Numbered from the stretch's first letter, positions 38,345 to 46,747 are shown. The stretch: DNA of 64,000 bases from Flavobacterium sasangense DSM 21067 (GCF_000686885.1 NZ_JMLU01000008.1:1-64000); one strand, 5' to 3'. Numbers and translations are program-made. The notes: generated from the sequence alone by a model not told the origin.

Positions 38345-38376
38345 AGGTATTCAGTTAGGTATTCAGTTAGGTACTC
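38345..38376. repeat. 12-base tandem repeat
   Basis: AGGTATTCAGTT is repeated twice in tandem, then a third partial copy AGGTACTC. It lies in the non-coding stretch (38294-38525) downstream of the repressor gene. It could be a protein-binding array such as an enhancer-like or transposase site; no gene is visible there. Confidence 0.5.
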
Positions 38377-38525
38377 AAAAAACTATAAATATTTAACTCA
38401 AAATAGTATATAAAACAACAAAAAAGTAATTTAAAGCGATAAAAATAACTTTATAAATAGGGGTCTAACGACACATATTAAACAATAAAAACAAGTATAA
38501 AAACCTTTAAATCAATTATTTAAAC

Positions 38526-39203
38526 TTATTCCATTCTCAAAACTCCTATAACTATTGCAACTTTATATATAGAACTCTTACTAATTGGGAACGGAGGATA
38601 CTCTTTATTATCGGATCTACATTCTAGTAAATCATCATTATTAGGAACTGGAAATAAACGTTTAACCATTGGGCCTTGATCAGTATCCAAAACATAGATT
38701 TTACCCCATTGGAAAAAAGATAGATCCGTTACCGTTTTACATCCTAATAAATCACCACTGCTATACTTTGGATACATGCTAGATCCACTCACTCGAATTA
38801 TATATTCCACTCCACGTTGAGTGAACTCTGGAATTACATATCCATCAATTATATCTCTTTTTGCGATTTGCATTTCGCCTGTGCCACTACCCGCCATCGC
38901 TCCAATTGGTATCAATGGAATTATATTATCAATAGGATTATCCTCATCATCAATATTGTCGTGCAAATAAACGCGTGTTGGTTCTTTTTCTTTAAGCATA
39001 GATCCATTACCAGTTAAAAGCCACTCTGGGTTAATTTCTGGGAATGTTGAGTAAAATTTCTCAACTGTTTCCATCGAAAGCCCACTCTTTTTATCTAAAA
39101 CACCGTTGGATATACCGCTTTCTATATAAAATTTATTTTTACTAATACCTTTATAATCAATAAATTGAAGTATTCTTTCTTTTTGAGTTGAGAAATTTGT
39201 CAT
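38526..39203 (-). CDS. Phage repressor, HTH plus S24 LexA-like domain
   Basis: 225 residues. The N-terminal part (ILQFIDYKGISKNKFYIESGISNGVLDKKSGLS) is a helix-turn-helix of the kind found in Bacteroidota prophage repressors. The C-terminal S24 domain has the catalytic Ser in VSGSSMYPKYSSGD and Lys in GPMVKRLFP, so self-cleavage on DNA damage is expected. It maintains lysogeny by blocking the divergent early promoter. This differs from Mu, whose repressor Repc is not an S24 protein; induction by the SOS response is inferred. Confidence 0.88.
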   Translation of the reverse strand: MTNFSTQKERILQFIDYKGISKNKFYIESGISNGVLDKKSGLSMETVEKFYSTFPEINPEWLLTGNGSMLKEKEPTRVYLHDNIDDEDNPIDNIIPLIPIGAMAGSGTGEMQIAKRDIIDGYVIPEFTQRGVEYIIRVSGSSMYPKYSSGDLLGCKTVTDLSFFQWGKIYVLDTDQGPMVKRLFPVPNNDDLLECRSDNKEYPPFPISKSSIYKVAIVIGVLRME

Positions 39204-39210
39204 AATAAAT

Positions 39211-39261
39211 TTGTTTAGTTGAGAAATATATCTATATATTTGTACTTATATAAATACAAAT
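39211..39261 (+). promoter_or_regulatory. Early promoter with overlapping operator
   Basis: TTG (39211-39213) and TATATTTG (39235-39242) are 21 bases apart, forming a promoter toward the early genes. A dyad ATTTGTA (39238-39244) / TACAAAT (39255-39261) covers the start site and is the best operator candidate. AGTTGAGAAAT occurs twice (39186-39196 and 39217-39227) as a second possible site. On the minus strand TAAATTTG (39255-39262) would drive the repressor. Confidence 0.65.
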
Positions 39262-39267
39262 TTAACA

Positions 39268-39474
39268 ATGAGCAAACTTAGACAAAAAAAGACAAACTAC
39301 AATGAGGAGATCATTAAAGCTCTAATAGAAAAGTATGGATTTAAAAGAGATTATATATACAAGTCCATCCGTGGCGAGCGTGTTGGAACTTATCCGTTAA
39401 AAATTCAAGAAGAATACAAAACTCTTGAGGCCGCTTCAAAAAAAATTATTAACGAAAAAATTAACGATTTATGA
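39268..39474 (+). CDS. Small Cro/Ner-like DNA-binding protein
   Basis: 68 residues, very basic: KTNYNEEIIKALIEKYGFKRDYIYKSIRGERVGTYPLKI has the helix-turn-helix look of phage early regulators. It is the first early gene opposite the repressor, the position of ner in Mu, so it probably lowers repressor and early transcription. No defined family is recognised. Confidence 0.65.
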   Translation: MSKLRQKKTNYNEEIIKALIEKYGFKRDYIYKSIRGERVGTYPLKIQEEYKTLEAASKKIINEKINDL

Positions 39475-39596
39475 AAACAAAAATTATTCATCACTTAAAT
39501 GAGGCAATGGATAGAATTGCCTACAGCGAAAAAGTAACTACTCTTTTTGGCTTTGTTATCAGACGTTCAGTTATCAATAGATTAAAATCGATTTAA
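39471..39596 (+). CDS. 41-residue early protein
   Basis: A short gene reading MKTKIIHHLNEAMDR... and ending RRSVINRLKSI. It starts within the stop of the previous gene (ATGA overlap), which supports real translation. It is basic, with a central hydrophobic stretch (TTLFGFVI). Function unknown. Confidence 0.55.
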   Translation: MKTKIIHHLNEAMDRIAYSEKVTTLFGFVIRRSVINRLKSI

Positions 39597-39603
39597 TAAG
39601 TCA

Positions 39604-39643
39604 TCCCGCTACGACTTTGCGTGGTTTCGACATCACGGCGGGA
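39604..39643 (+). ncRNA. tRNA-like minihelix A in the transposase leader
   Basis: TCCCGC (39604-39609) pairs with GCGGGA (39638-39643). Between them a ten-base linker is followed by a T-arm-like hairpin, CGTGG (39620-39624) with TCACG (39633-39637) around TTTCGACA. ACA follows the closing strand. The T-stem runs straight into the 3' acceptor strand, the geometry of a tRNA acceptor/T-arm without D and anticodon arms. It lies eight bases after a stop and 20 before the MuA-like gene. A second example is at 44729-44773. Confidence 0.55.
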
Positions 39644-39662
39644 ACAATAAAAAAAGTATAAT

Positions 39663-41630
39663 ATGTACGAGTATCAAAATAACGTTTTATCAATTCCTGC
39701 AAAGCTTCTTTATGAAGACTGGGGATTGATGGCATATAAGACTTACCATACTCAATGCCAAAGGGGCAAACTGGTACGAACTAAAGAAGGACGAGGAGCG
39801 GGCAATACTGCATACATTAGTTTTTATGATTTGCCATTTGATATAAAAAAGGTTTGCGTTGAAAAATTAGGGGATCCAAAAGAAGTGGCAGTTCGTAACC
39901 AACTTGAGGGATATATTGTTCCAGACTCAAAAGCAATTCAGTTTTTTGCGGAACATCGAAAACCAAATGGAAAGCCTTTATCATTAGAAGACCAAAGAGA
40001 AAAGGCAACCAACGCAATGATTTTAAACGCTATTCAATCGGTGTTAAAAGATAGATCCGCACAGGTTAAAATGTTTGGACGTAAAACCACTGCAATTTGG
40101 CAAAATATAAGCGAGGCAGTAAATGCAATCAATACTACAAAATGGAGCTTCGATTTACCGGGCAACTGGAGACGATTAAAAAAGAAATATGAGGACTATC
40201 TCCAAGATGGCTATGAAGTTTTCCTTCACAAAGCGGAAGGATTAAAAAGAGCTCAAAAAATCAAAGGCGAAATTGCCGATTTCTTATTGGCCCAATATAG
40301 CCTTCCAATTAAATACTCAATCCCTCAATTAATGGCCGAGTATAAAAAAGCACAGTATGTAAAAGAGTGGGACGATTTAACAGAGCAAGCAGTTTACAAT
40401 TGGCTTTATGAACCAGAGCAAATGAGAATATGGATTTTAGCTCGAGACGGAAAAGACGCATGGAGAAACAAGTTTGCAAACTCAATCGACAGAGATAAGA
40501 GTAAATGGTTTCCAAATGTTTACTGGGCTATTGATGGTTCAAAATTAGACTGGATCCATTACGATGACGAAAGTTCAAACAAGCGAGGTGCTAAACTTAA
40601 AATTAACCCATTGGTTGACGTGTATAGTGAAAAAATATTGGGTTGGTCGTACTCTGAAACTGAAAGCCACATTGACCATATAAAAGCCTTAAACATGGCT
40701 CTTAACACTGCCCAAACTAGACCGTACCTTTTAACCTACGATAAACAATCAGGTCATAAAATGGGTAGAATGCAGGAGCTATACGATAATGTAGTGGCAC
40801 GAAATGGCGGAACTCATTATTCACACAAAGCCGGGCAGAAATCAAATCCAATGGAGCAATTATTCAACCGCCTACAGCAACAATGCGCCAATATGTGGTG
40901 GTGGTCAGATAAGCAAAGTATTAAGGTTCGAAGCTCTCGCAATAAAATGAATGCAGACTTTATCGCTGAGAATACAGATAACTTATTGAAAAAAGAGGAT
41001 TTACTTAAAGCTTGGGAGATTACGGTTAAGCAATGGAACGAATCGGAGCATCCATTATTCAAAGGTAAAACCCGAGACCAAGTTTATTATGAACACGAAA
41101 TGCTAATGCGTGAGGAGTTATCAGTTCTTGAGATAGCGTCAACCGTTTGGATTGCAGAAACAAAACCAATTACTTACAAACGTGAGGGCCTTACAATGAG
41201 ACTGGGCGATGATAAATACAAGTTTGAGGTTTACGATTATAATGGAAATATTGATTTAGAGTTTAGACGAGTGAACATCGGTAAAAAATTTATTGTACGC
41301 TATAACCCAGAGTATTTGGACGCATACATTCAACTTTATGAACGTACAAATGATGGCCAAATGATTTTCATTGCGGCGGCAGAACCAAAACGAGCTCACG
41401 AAAGTGTACCAGTATTGATGGCGGAAGGTGCAAAAGAGCAATGGTGGAAAGACTTCAAAACACAACAAGAAGAATTAGACAGAGACCAAAAAGCATATAA
41501 CGATTTGGTTGCTAGAACTGGAATCAGTAGAGAACAATTAATAGCAGACCAAGCATTAACCATAAAAATGGGAGGCAATGCAACTAAAAAAGAACGTGCA
41601 TTAGCGGAAGCAAACGAATACGATTTTTAA
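39663..41630 (+). CDS. Mu-like DDE transposase (MuA type)
   Basis: 655 residues; cuts and joins phage ends during replicative transposition. The N-terminus has helical DNA-binding domains (LLYEDWGLMAYKTYHTQCQRGKL...). The catalytic core shows D291 in WAIDGSKLD, D360 in LLTYDKQSGHK and E398 in KSNPMEQLFNRLQ. A Mu-transposase C-terminal domain with beta strands (YKFEVYDYNGNIDLEFRRVN) follows, and the last part is probably the MuB-contact tail. Its start follows the tRNA-like element A, and the MuB-like gene follows after 16 bases. Confidence 0.93.
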   Translation: MYEYQNNVLSIPAKLLYEDWGLMAYKTYHTQCQRGKLVRTKEGRGAGNTAYISFYDLPFDIKKVCVEKLGDPKEVAVRNQLEGYIVPDSKAIQFFAEHRKPNGKPLSLEDQREKATNAMILNAIQSVLKDRSAQVKMFGRKTTAIWQNISEAVNAINTTKWSFDLPGNWRRLKKKYEDYLQDGYEVFLHKAEGLKRAQKIKGEIADFLLAQYSLPIKYSIPQLMAEYKKAQYVKEWDDLTEQAVYNWLYEPEQMRIWILARDGKDAWRNKFANSIDRDKSKWFPNVYWAIDGSKLDWIHYDDESSNKRGAKLKINPLVDVYSEKILGWSYSETESHIDHIKALNMALNTAQTRPYLLTYDKQSGHKMGRMQELYDNVVARNGGTHYSHKAGQKSNPMEQLFNRLQQQCANMWWWSDKQSIKVRSSRNKMNADFIAENTDNLLKKEDLLKAWEITVKQWNESEHPLFKGKTRDQVYYEHEMLMREELSVLEIASTVWIAETKPITYKREGLTMRLGDDKYKFEVYDYNGNIDLEFRRVNIGKKFIVRYNPEYLDAYIQLYERTNDGQMIFIAAAEPKRAHESVPVLMAEGAKEQWWKDFKTQQEELDRDQKAYNDLVARTGISREQLIADQALTIKMGGNATKKERALAEANEYDF

Positions 41631-41646
41631 CCTAACTAACAAGACT

Positions 41647-42483
41647 ATGACAGATTTACAAAAACACCAAATCGTTAAAGAAATCAAACACTTATGTAGC
41701 TTGACTTCTCAAAACAAAGTAGCCACTAGAGCTGGCGTATCATCGGCGACAATTAGCCAAATGATAAACGAAAATTGGAATTTGATTAAAGACGAAATGT
41801 GGCAAAAAGTTTTAGTAAAACTTAAAATTGAGTTGAACTGGAACACGGCTAATACTACAAATTTTGATTACATCCACAAACACTTGATGCAAGCCAAAGA
41901 ACAAAGTTTGTCTTTTGGAATTTCAGATAAAGCGGGTGCAGGTAAATCGGAATGTTACAAAAATTTTGCAAAAGCATATCCAAATGTAATTCACATTGAG
42001 TGTATGACTTTTTGGAAACAAAAGAGTTTCGCAAAGGCATTAAATACGGCTTGTGGTTTGGACGACTTCGGAACAACGGAGGATTTAATCGAAAGGTTTA
42101 TGGATCACGTTAGCGGTTTAAATGCTCCATTTTTAATATTGGATCAGTTAGACAAATTGAAAGATGCCTCGCTAGATCTATTCATTGACTTTTTTAACAA
42201 CCTTCCGAATTGTGGTTTCTTATTGTCTGGAACCCCTGCGCTAGAAAAGCGTTTCAAACGAGGTGTAAATAACGACAGAAGCGGTTACCACGAATGTTGG
42301 AGCCGTATTGGTAGAAAGTGGTTAAAGTTAAAACCTGCAACGCTTGAAGATATAAAAGCGATTTGTGTGGCAAATGGAATAACTGACGAGGATACGATAG
42401 AAGGCATTTTCGATAACTGTGAGGATGATATGAGACGAGTTAAAAAAGATGTTCAAAAACAGTTCTTAAAAAAAGCGGCATAA
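41647..42483 (+). CDS. MuB-like AAA+ ATPase
   Basis: 278 residues. The N-terminal HTH (SQNKVATRAGVSSATISQMI) is followed by a P-loop variant ending AGAGKSE at residues about 96-102, Walker B FLILDQLDKL and a sensor-1 region FLLSGTPALEKRF. MuB binds target DNA, gives target immunity and stimulates MuA. It ends at the start of the next ATPase gene. Confidence 0.88.
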   Translation: MTDLQKHQIVKEIKHLCSLTSQNKVATRAGVSSATISQMINENWNLIKDEMWQKVLVKLKIELNWNTANTTNFDYIHKHLMQAKEQSLSFGISDKAGAGKSECYKNFAKAYPNVIHIECMTFWKQKSFAKALNTACGLDDFGTTEDLIERFMDHVSGLNAPFLILDQLDKLKDASLDLFIDFFNNLPNCGFLLSGTPALEKRFKRGVNNDRSGYHECWSRIGRKWLKLKPATLEDIKAICVANGITDEDTIEGIFDNCEDDMRRVKKDVQKQFLKKAA

Positions 42484-43125
42484 ATGGCAGTAAAACGAGC
42501 ATATAGTTACGAAGATATTAATAGGATAATCTTCAAGACTATTGAAATCAACGAGGAGTGGAAACCGCATTTAGGCGAACCACAATTAGGAAATAGTCAT
42601 TGGTTGATTTTCGGAGATTCTGGACACGGTAAAACCTCATACGTTTTGCAAATCGTTAAAATGCTTTGCCAAAATAGTCAAAGAGTACATTACAACACCG
42701 CCGAGGAGGGACTTAAAAAGTCTTTCAAAATGGCACTAAAGCGAAACAACTTAAAAGGAGTTTCAGGGTTCAATTACCATCAAGAAACTTTTAGCCAACT
42801 ATCGGAAAGGTTAAACCGAAAACGACAGGCAAAAATAGTAGTCATCGACTCGGTTCAGTATTTTTTTAGAGGGATGCAAAGCAAACATTATTTTGAGTTT
42901 ATCAACCAGTTTAAAGATACCACTTTCATTTGGGTAAGTGGTGCAGATGGAAAGAAACCGAGAGGCAAAATAGCCGAGGATATTTACTACGATGCAGATA
43001 TTGTTGTCAATGTAAAAGACTTTGAGGCAAACATCGAAAAAAACAGATTTGAGGCCTATGATTCACGAGTTATTTGGCAACAAGGATTTAACGAGCGACA
43101 ATTAAAATTATTACAAAAAGGTTAG
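42484..43125 (+). CDS. RecA-like P-loop ATPase
   Basis: 213 residues with Walker A GDSGHGKTSYVLQI and Walker B KIVVIDSVQYF, a KaiC/DnaB/RecA-type core lacking extra domains. It starts immediately after the MuB-like stop. Mu itself has no second ATPase here, so it may be a helicase-like or annealing-loader protein for phage replication or recombination. The precise family is not assigned. Confidence 0.75.
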   Translation: MAVKRAYSYEDINRIIFKTIEINEEWKPHLGEPQLGNSHWLIFGDSGHGKTSYVLQIVKMLCQNSQRVHYNTAEEGLKKSFKMALKRNNLKGVSGFNYHQETFSQLSERLNRKRQAKIVVIDSVQYFFRGMQSKHYFEFINQFKDTTFIWVSGADGKKPRGKIAEDIYYDADIVVNVKDFEANIEKNRFEAYDSRVIWQQGFNERQLKLLQKG

Positions 43126-43128
43126 ACT

Positions 43129-43503
43129 ATGAAATCAGTATCAACAAAAAATCAAGTAATGGATTGCCTTCAATGGTCATCAGATGAGTACGATCAAAGG
43201 CTATTTCAAACCATTTGGAACTGGTGCCACATTTACGGTAAGTATCCAAGCATAATCCAACAATTGTTGGCAAACTCACAAGTCAATAAATGGTTTTTAA
43301 CTGAATATGAAAAGTGCGAGCTTCAGTTCTTAAAAGTGGCGGAAGTTGTACCAAACAAGGTTGAGCCTTTGCGAGACCATTACAAGGCCTGTACCGTTCA
43401 AATTATGGCTATTTATCCACAGCCGCTAATTGATAGCATCACCCGAAACAAAGAGTTTTCAAATATTTTTCTAACCAACACACCAATTTACTATGCGAAC
43501 TAA
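43129..43503 (+). CDS. Early phage protein of unknown function
   Basis: 124 residues, probably helical (MDCLQWSSDEYDQRLFQTIWNWCHIYGKYP). The gene follows the ATPase by three bases and overlaps the next small gene. No family recognised. Confidence 0.6.
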   Translation: MKSVSTKNQVMDCLQWSSDEYDQRLFQTIWNWCHIYGKYPSIIQQLLANSQVNKWFLTEYEKCELQFLKVAEVVPNKVEPLRDHYKACTVQIMAIYPQPLIDSITRNKEFSNIFLTNTPIYYAN

Positions 43504-43651
43504 ACAACAACTTCAAAATAAAATAGCGGAACTAAAGCAATGGTTAATAGACAATCATTCGGAACATATTGCAAGGCCACAAATTGAAGCCGATTTAAGA
43601 AAGGCATTCGAGGAGTACCAACTCGTAAAGAACAAAAACAAATATGAGTGA
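43493..43651 (+). CDS. 52-residue early protein
   Basis: MRTKQQLQNKIAELKQWL and the following sequence to KNKNKYE form one long charged amphipathic helix. It overlaps both neighbours (11 bases at the start and 8 at the end), typical of compact phage operons. Function unknown. Confidence 0.55.
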   Translation: MRTKQQLQNKIAELKQWLIDNHSEHIARPQIEADLRKAFEEYQLVKNKNKYE

Positions 43652-43859
43652 TTACATTACAAAAAGGTTCTTTATACTTTTTGAAGTTTTAAAAACCTGC
43701 AGTACTCAACAGGATAAAGGCAAACAACCAATTTTTGACGAATGGGAGCGCATCTTTATCAATCAAGAAAGGTCGAAACTTTTACAAGGAATTGAGGATT
43801 ACAAACAAGATCCACAACTAGAACAAAAAATTCAAAATACAATAACTAATAAATTTTAA
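43644..43859 (+). CDS. 71-residue early protein
   Basis: MSDYITKRFFILFEVLKTCS followed by a polar helical part. It is packed between overlapping genes. No family recognised. Confidence 0.55.
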   Translation: MSDYITKRFFILFEVLKTCSTQQDKGKQPIFDEWERIFINQERSKLLQGIEDYKQDPQLEQKIQNTITNKF

Positions 43860-43861
43860 AA

Positions 43862-44509
43862 ATGGAATCAGAAGAAAAAAAACCAATCGATTTATCGCAA
43901 CTATCTCCAGAGGAGTTGCAGGCGGAACTAGATAGAAGAAACGCCGATATTATTGCGGGAAAGCAACGCCAACGCAAAGCGTATGAAGACCTAAAAGAAC
44001 AAACAATTATATCGCTTTGTACTGGCGCTTTAACAATTAACGAAACGCTTAAAGCTTTCAAATTAAAGGCGTTTGAAGATATGCAAACTATATACGAAAT
44101 GTTAAAAGAGTACAGTTCCAGACACGCTGACGGCAAAGGTAACTTTAGAATTGAACACGGAAAGTACAGAGTGAGTTATAAACGTCAAGGAAAGCCAACG
44201 TTTGACGAGCGTTCGCACCAAGCCGAAAAGCATATCATTGATTTTGTCAACTCAAAATTTGAAAATGATGTTGATACTAAAGATTTGGTAATGTCTTTAT
44301 TAGAACGTAAAAAAGGCGAATTAGATATTAACCTGGTGCAAAAACTTTATGCTATGGAGGACAGATTCCAAGACGAGAACTGGAAGCGTGGCATTGAGTT
44401 ACTAAAAGAAAGTTATTCTTTCTCTCACTCAAAAGACTACATCGGTTTTGAGGTTAAAAATGATAAGGGAGAATGGCTACCAATTAACCTGCAATTTTCA
44501 AACATCTAG
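43862..44509 (+). CDS. DUF3164 family Mu-like phage protein
   Basis: 215 residues. The central part MQTIYEMLKEYSSRHADGKGNFRIEHGKYRVSYKRQGKPTFDERS and the C-terminal FQDENWKRGIELLKESYSF... match DUF3164, a family carried by Mu-like phages near the replication genes. Its function is unknown; a nucleic-acid or host-takeover role is possible. Confidence 0.75.
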   Translation: MESEEKKPIDLSQLSPEELQAELDRRNADIIAGKQRQRKAYEDLKEQTIISLCTGALTINETLKAFKLKAFEDMQTIYEMLKEYSSRHADGKGNFRIEHGKYRVSYKRQGKPTFDERSHQAEKHIIDFVNSKFENDVDTKDLVMSLLERKKGELDINLVQKLYAMEDRFQDENWKRGIELLKESYSFSHSKDYIGFEVKNDKGEWLPINLQFSNI

Positions 44510-44512
44510 GTT

Positions 44513-44713
44513 ATGAGTATCGTTATCAACCCAATATCAGACCACGAGCTCTACGAAGTAAACGGCAAAGAAATTTACAAGGATAGTAACGGAAATTGGA
44601 TAGCTCGAGAGGAGTTTACACAGCAGGAACGTAACGCCTTCCAAAACTATAGAAAGGCGGTTATAGATAATAAGAACTTTAAAAAGCACACCAAAGCAGA
44701 ATACAAAGGTTAG
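44513..44713 (+). CDS. 66-residue early protein
   Basis: SDHELYEVNGKEIYKDSNGNWIAREEFTQQERNAF suggests a small beta hairpin followed by a helix. It starts three bases after DUF3164. It is the last gene before the second tRNA-like element. Confidence 0.55.
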   Translation: MSIVINPISDHELYEVNGKEIYKDSNGNWIAREEFTQQERNAFQNYRKAVIDNKNFKKHTKAEYKG

Positions 44714-44728
44714 GTTAGTTAGGAGGGT

Positions 44729-44773
44729 TTCCCGAATGGCATACAGTCAAAGTTCGAGTCTTTGCCGGGAGCA
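44729..44773 (+). ncRNA. tRNA-like minihelix B in the early operon
   Basis: The T-arm is textbook: CAAAG (44748-44752), loop TTCGAGT, CTTTG (44760-44764). It is followed by C and CGGGAG (44766-44771), which pairs with TTCCCG (44729-44734, one G-U), then CA. A 13-base linker (44735-44747) replaces the D and anticodon arms. It is not a functional decoding tRNA. It sits in the only sizeable gap of the early operon between 43.1 and 45.9 kb, 20 bases before the next gene, as element A does before the transposase. Confidence 0.6.
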
Positions 44774-44793
44774 AAGTTTTAAAATAAATCAGT

Positions 44794-45093
44794 ATGAAAA
44801 AAGTTACTCATTATTTTGTTTATGTAGGCCACGCCACTCAAACAAAAAACAGACTGCAAGAAGATTTTAACAAATACCTAAAATCTCTCGAGGGCGATTT
44901 GATAGACTCCAAAAATATCAACAAACTAAAAAAGCAAATAATTGACAAATCAATCGAGCTTAATAAAGTTTACAGTCGTTGTACTCCGCTTCAAATTTCA
45001 TTTTCTGACTTGTACACTAAAAATGGTTTTATGATTAGCGGTTTCCATTTTCTAACCTTTCAAATTTTAACGGCTCATTATGACAGCAACTAA
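44794..45093 (+). CDS. Early phage protein of unknown function
   Basis: 99 residues with a helical middle (LQEDFNKYLKSLEGDLIDSKNINKLKKQII) and beta-like ends. First gene after the tRNA-like element; overlaps the gp16-like gene by 14 bases. Confidence 0.55.
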   Translation: MKKVTHYFVYVGHATQTKNRLQEDFNKYLKSLEGDLIDSKNINKLKKQIIDKSIELNKVYSRCTPLQISFSDLYTKNGFMISGFHFLTFQILTAHYDSN

Positions 45094-45550
45094 AAAAATC
45101 CCGAAGTACGACCCAAATGGAGAAATAACTCCGTTTCAAGTCAAAAGAATAATGCAAAATTGCTCTTACCAAGTCGAAACCAAAAACGAATGGGTGCAAT
45201 GGGTAACGGGTGATGTGAACCGCACGAGCTTGAAGTCGATAACTCAAGACCAAGCCGTTAAAATTATAAGCGCACAGGAAGGATCTACTCCAATAAATCA
45301 GCCCACAGAAAACTGGGCGGTTTTTGATAATAAAAACCCAAAGCACAAAATAGTCCTTTCGCTACTCTACCAAATGCAATGGGTTACTCCATCACAAAAG
45401 CACGGAGAAGTTCCCGACTTGGATAGATTGAGCAAATTTTTACAGAGCGAAAAGTCTCCAGTAAAAAAGAAGCTCAAAGATATGGAAACTCACGAAGTCG
45501 AAAAGTTAATAGTTGCCTTGCGAGGCATCGTAAAAAGTAGGTTTAAATAA
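45080..45550 (+). CDS. GemA/Gp16-like (DUF1018) phage protein
   Basis: 156 residues. The order ITPFQVKRIMQNCSYQVETKNEWVQWVTGDV, SLKSITQDQAVKIISAQEG and the second half PKHKIVLSLLYQMQWVTPSQKHG...DLDRLSKFL resembles Mu gp16/GemA, a modulator of host gene expression and DNA gyrase use. The match is by pattern only. Confidence 0.5.
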   Translation: MTATKKIPKYDPNGEITPFQVKRIMQNCSYQVETKNEWVQWVTGDVNRTSLKSITQDQAVKIISAQEGSTPINQPTENWAVFDNKNPKHKIVLSLLYQMQWVTPSQKHGEVPDLDRLSKFLQSEKSPVKKKLKDMETHEVEKLIVALRGIVKSRFK

Positions 45551-45888
45551 TGCTAAAGTGCAAACATACTGAAGATGGTTATTGCTTACGACTAGAAAAC
45601 GACTATTGCCGCTCCGATGAGTGCAAAGGAGTAGTTATTGTTGATGATGTTACAACCAATCCAACACCAATAATAAAACCTTGTAAACACAACCCACGAT
45701 TAAAATGTGAGTGGCCTATTTACTGCGAAAATTATAAGTGTGATTTTGCCGATATAACGCATGAAAACTGCGAACATAAAGATACGAGCGTAGTTGTTAT
45801 AGAAGTCGTGGTAAACTGCGAAAAAACCGCCTTACAATGCGACTATTGTGGAAAGATTATAACAGAACCAAAAACAGACTGCAGATGA
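45550..45888 (+). CDS. Cys-rich zinc-binding early protein
   Basis: 112 residues with 16 Cys, in knuckle-like groups (CKHTEDGYCLRLENDYC, CKHNPRLKCEWPIYCENYKC, LQCDYCGKII). Two or three zinc sites are likely. It starts inside the stop of the previous gene (TAATG). It may bind nucleic acid or a host protein. Confidence 0.6.
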   Translation: MLKCKHTEDGYCLRLENDYCRSDECKGVVIVDDVTTNPTPIIKPCKHNPRLKCEWPIYCENYKCDFADITHENCEHKDTSVVVIEVVVNCEKTALQCDYCGKIITEPKTDCR

Positions 45889-46133
45889 AACAATATTTTA
45901 CAATAGAATGGTTTGCCAATACTGGATTTAAAGAACTTAAAGGCGATACATTGGATAACGGCGATTATTACCGATGGTGGCAACTAGATAAAAATGATAG
46001 TAACATTACTATAACCTATGAATACACAAAAGAAGGAAAGTGTTTAGGTGGTTATGTCGAGTTTAACGGCGAACAATTAAAAGGCAAAATATTAACCAAA
46101 GAGGATATTAAACTATTAATTGAAATAATGTAA
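45885..46133 (+). CDS. 82-residue early protein
   Basis: Start at MKQYFTIEWFANTGF, overlapping the previous stop (ATGA); the longer frame from 45837 would be out of register with this coupling. It contains a beta-rich part (YYRWWQLDKNDSNITITYEY) and a C-terminal helix. No family recognised. Confidence 0.55.
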   Translation: MKQYFTIEWFANTGFKELKGDTLDNGDYYRWWQLDKNDSNITITYEYTKEGKCLGGYVEFNGEQLKGKILTKEDIKLLIEIM

Positions 46134-46468
46134 TGAAAGTAGAACTCAAACTAAATAATGACTCCATAATTGCCGTAAATGAACTTTTAAGTTACATATA
46201 TGATATGGAAAGGTCAAACGATAAAAAAGTAAATGTTTATCGCTCCATCGGTTACGATTTAGCCGATAAATTCGATAGTAAAGCCAAACAATTAGTTAAA
46301 AAAGCCACTTTGTTTGATGCAAAAAAGAAGCATAAAATTACCTTAAAATTTCACGAGGCTTGGGCTTTAGAAATCATTTTGAGGGAATTATTCACTTACA
46401 CCGATAACCACTATGTTCGATTGAGAGTAAACCTTGTAATTGACGACTTAAACCAAAAACTAGCATAA
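46133..46468 (+). CDS. 111-residue early protein
   Basis: Mainly helical and charged (KKHKITLKFHEAWALEIILRELF). One-base overlaps with both neighbours. No family recognised. Confidence 0.55.
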   Translation: MKVELKLNNDSIIAVNELLSYIYDMERSNDKKVNVYRSIGYDLADKFDSKAKQLVKKATLFDAKKKHKITLKFHEAWALEIILRELFTYTDNHYVRLRVNLVIDDLNQKLA

Positions 46469-46746
46469 TGGCAAAGGAATTATCAGACAAACTAATAAAT
46501 GACTGGCAACTTTTAATGTCAGGATTTAAACAAATTGCGGAAAAAGTACCAAGTTGGAAAGTTAAAGTCACTCCAGAAAAACACATTAAAATAAATAATG
46601 ATTATGACATAATCTGCCACTTTATCAACTTTGAATATATAGAGGTTAGACTAAGTTTTAAAGGCGATGAAGTGATGACTTTAAAGCATATCAAAAAGTA
46701 CAGTACTACTGTGAGTATTGTTTTAGAATTTATTAATAGAAGTTAA
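46468..46746 (+). CDS. 92-residue early protein
   Basis: KVPSWKVKVTPEKHIKI and YIEVRLSFKGDEVMTLKHI suggest an alpha/beta domain. Translationally coupled to its upstream gene. No family recognised. Confidence 0.55.
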   Translation: MAKELSDKLINDWQLLMSGFKQIAEKVPSWKVKVTPEKHIKINNDYDIICHFINFEYIEVRLSFKGDEVMTLKHIKKYSTTVSIVLEFINRS

Positions 46747-46747
46747 T

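Noticed and set aside
44729..44773. A true tRNA gene
   Set aside because: No D arm or anticodon arm; only acceptor and T-arm can form.
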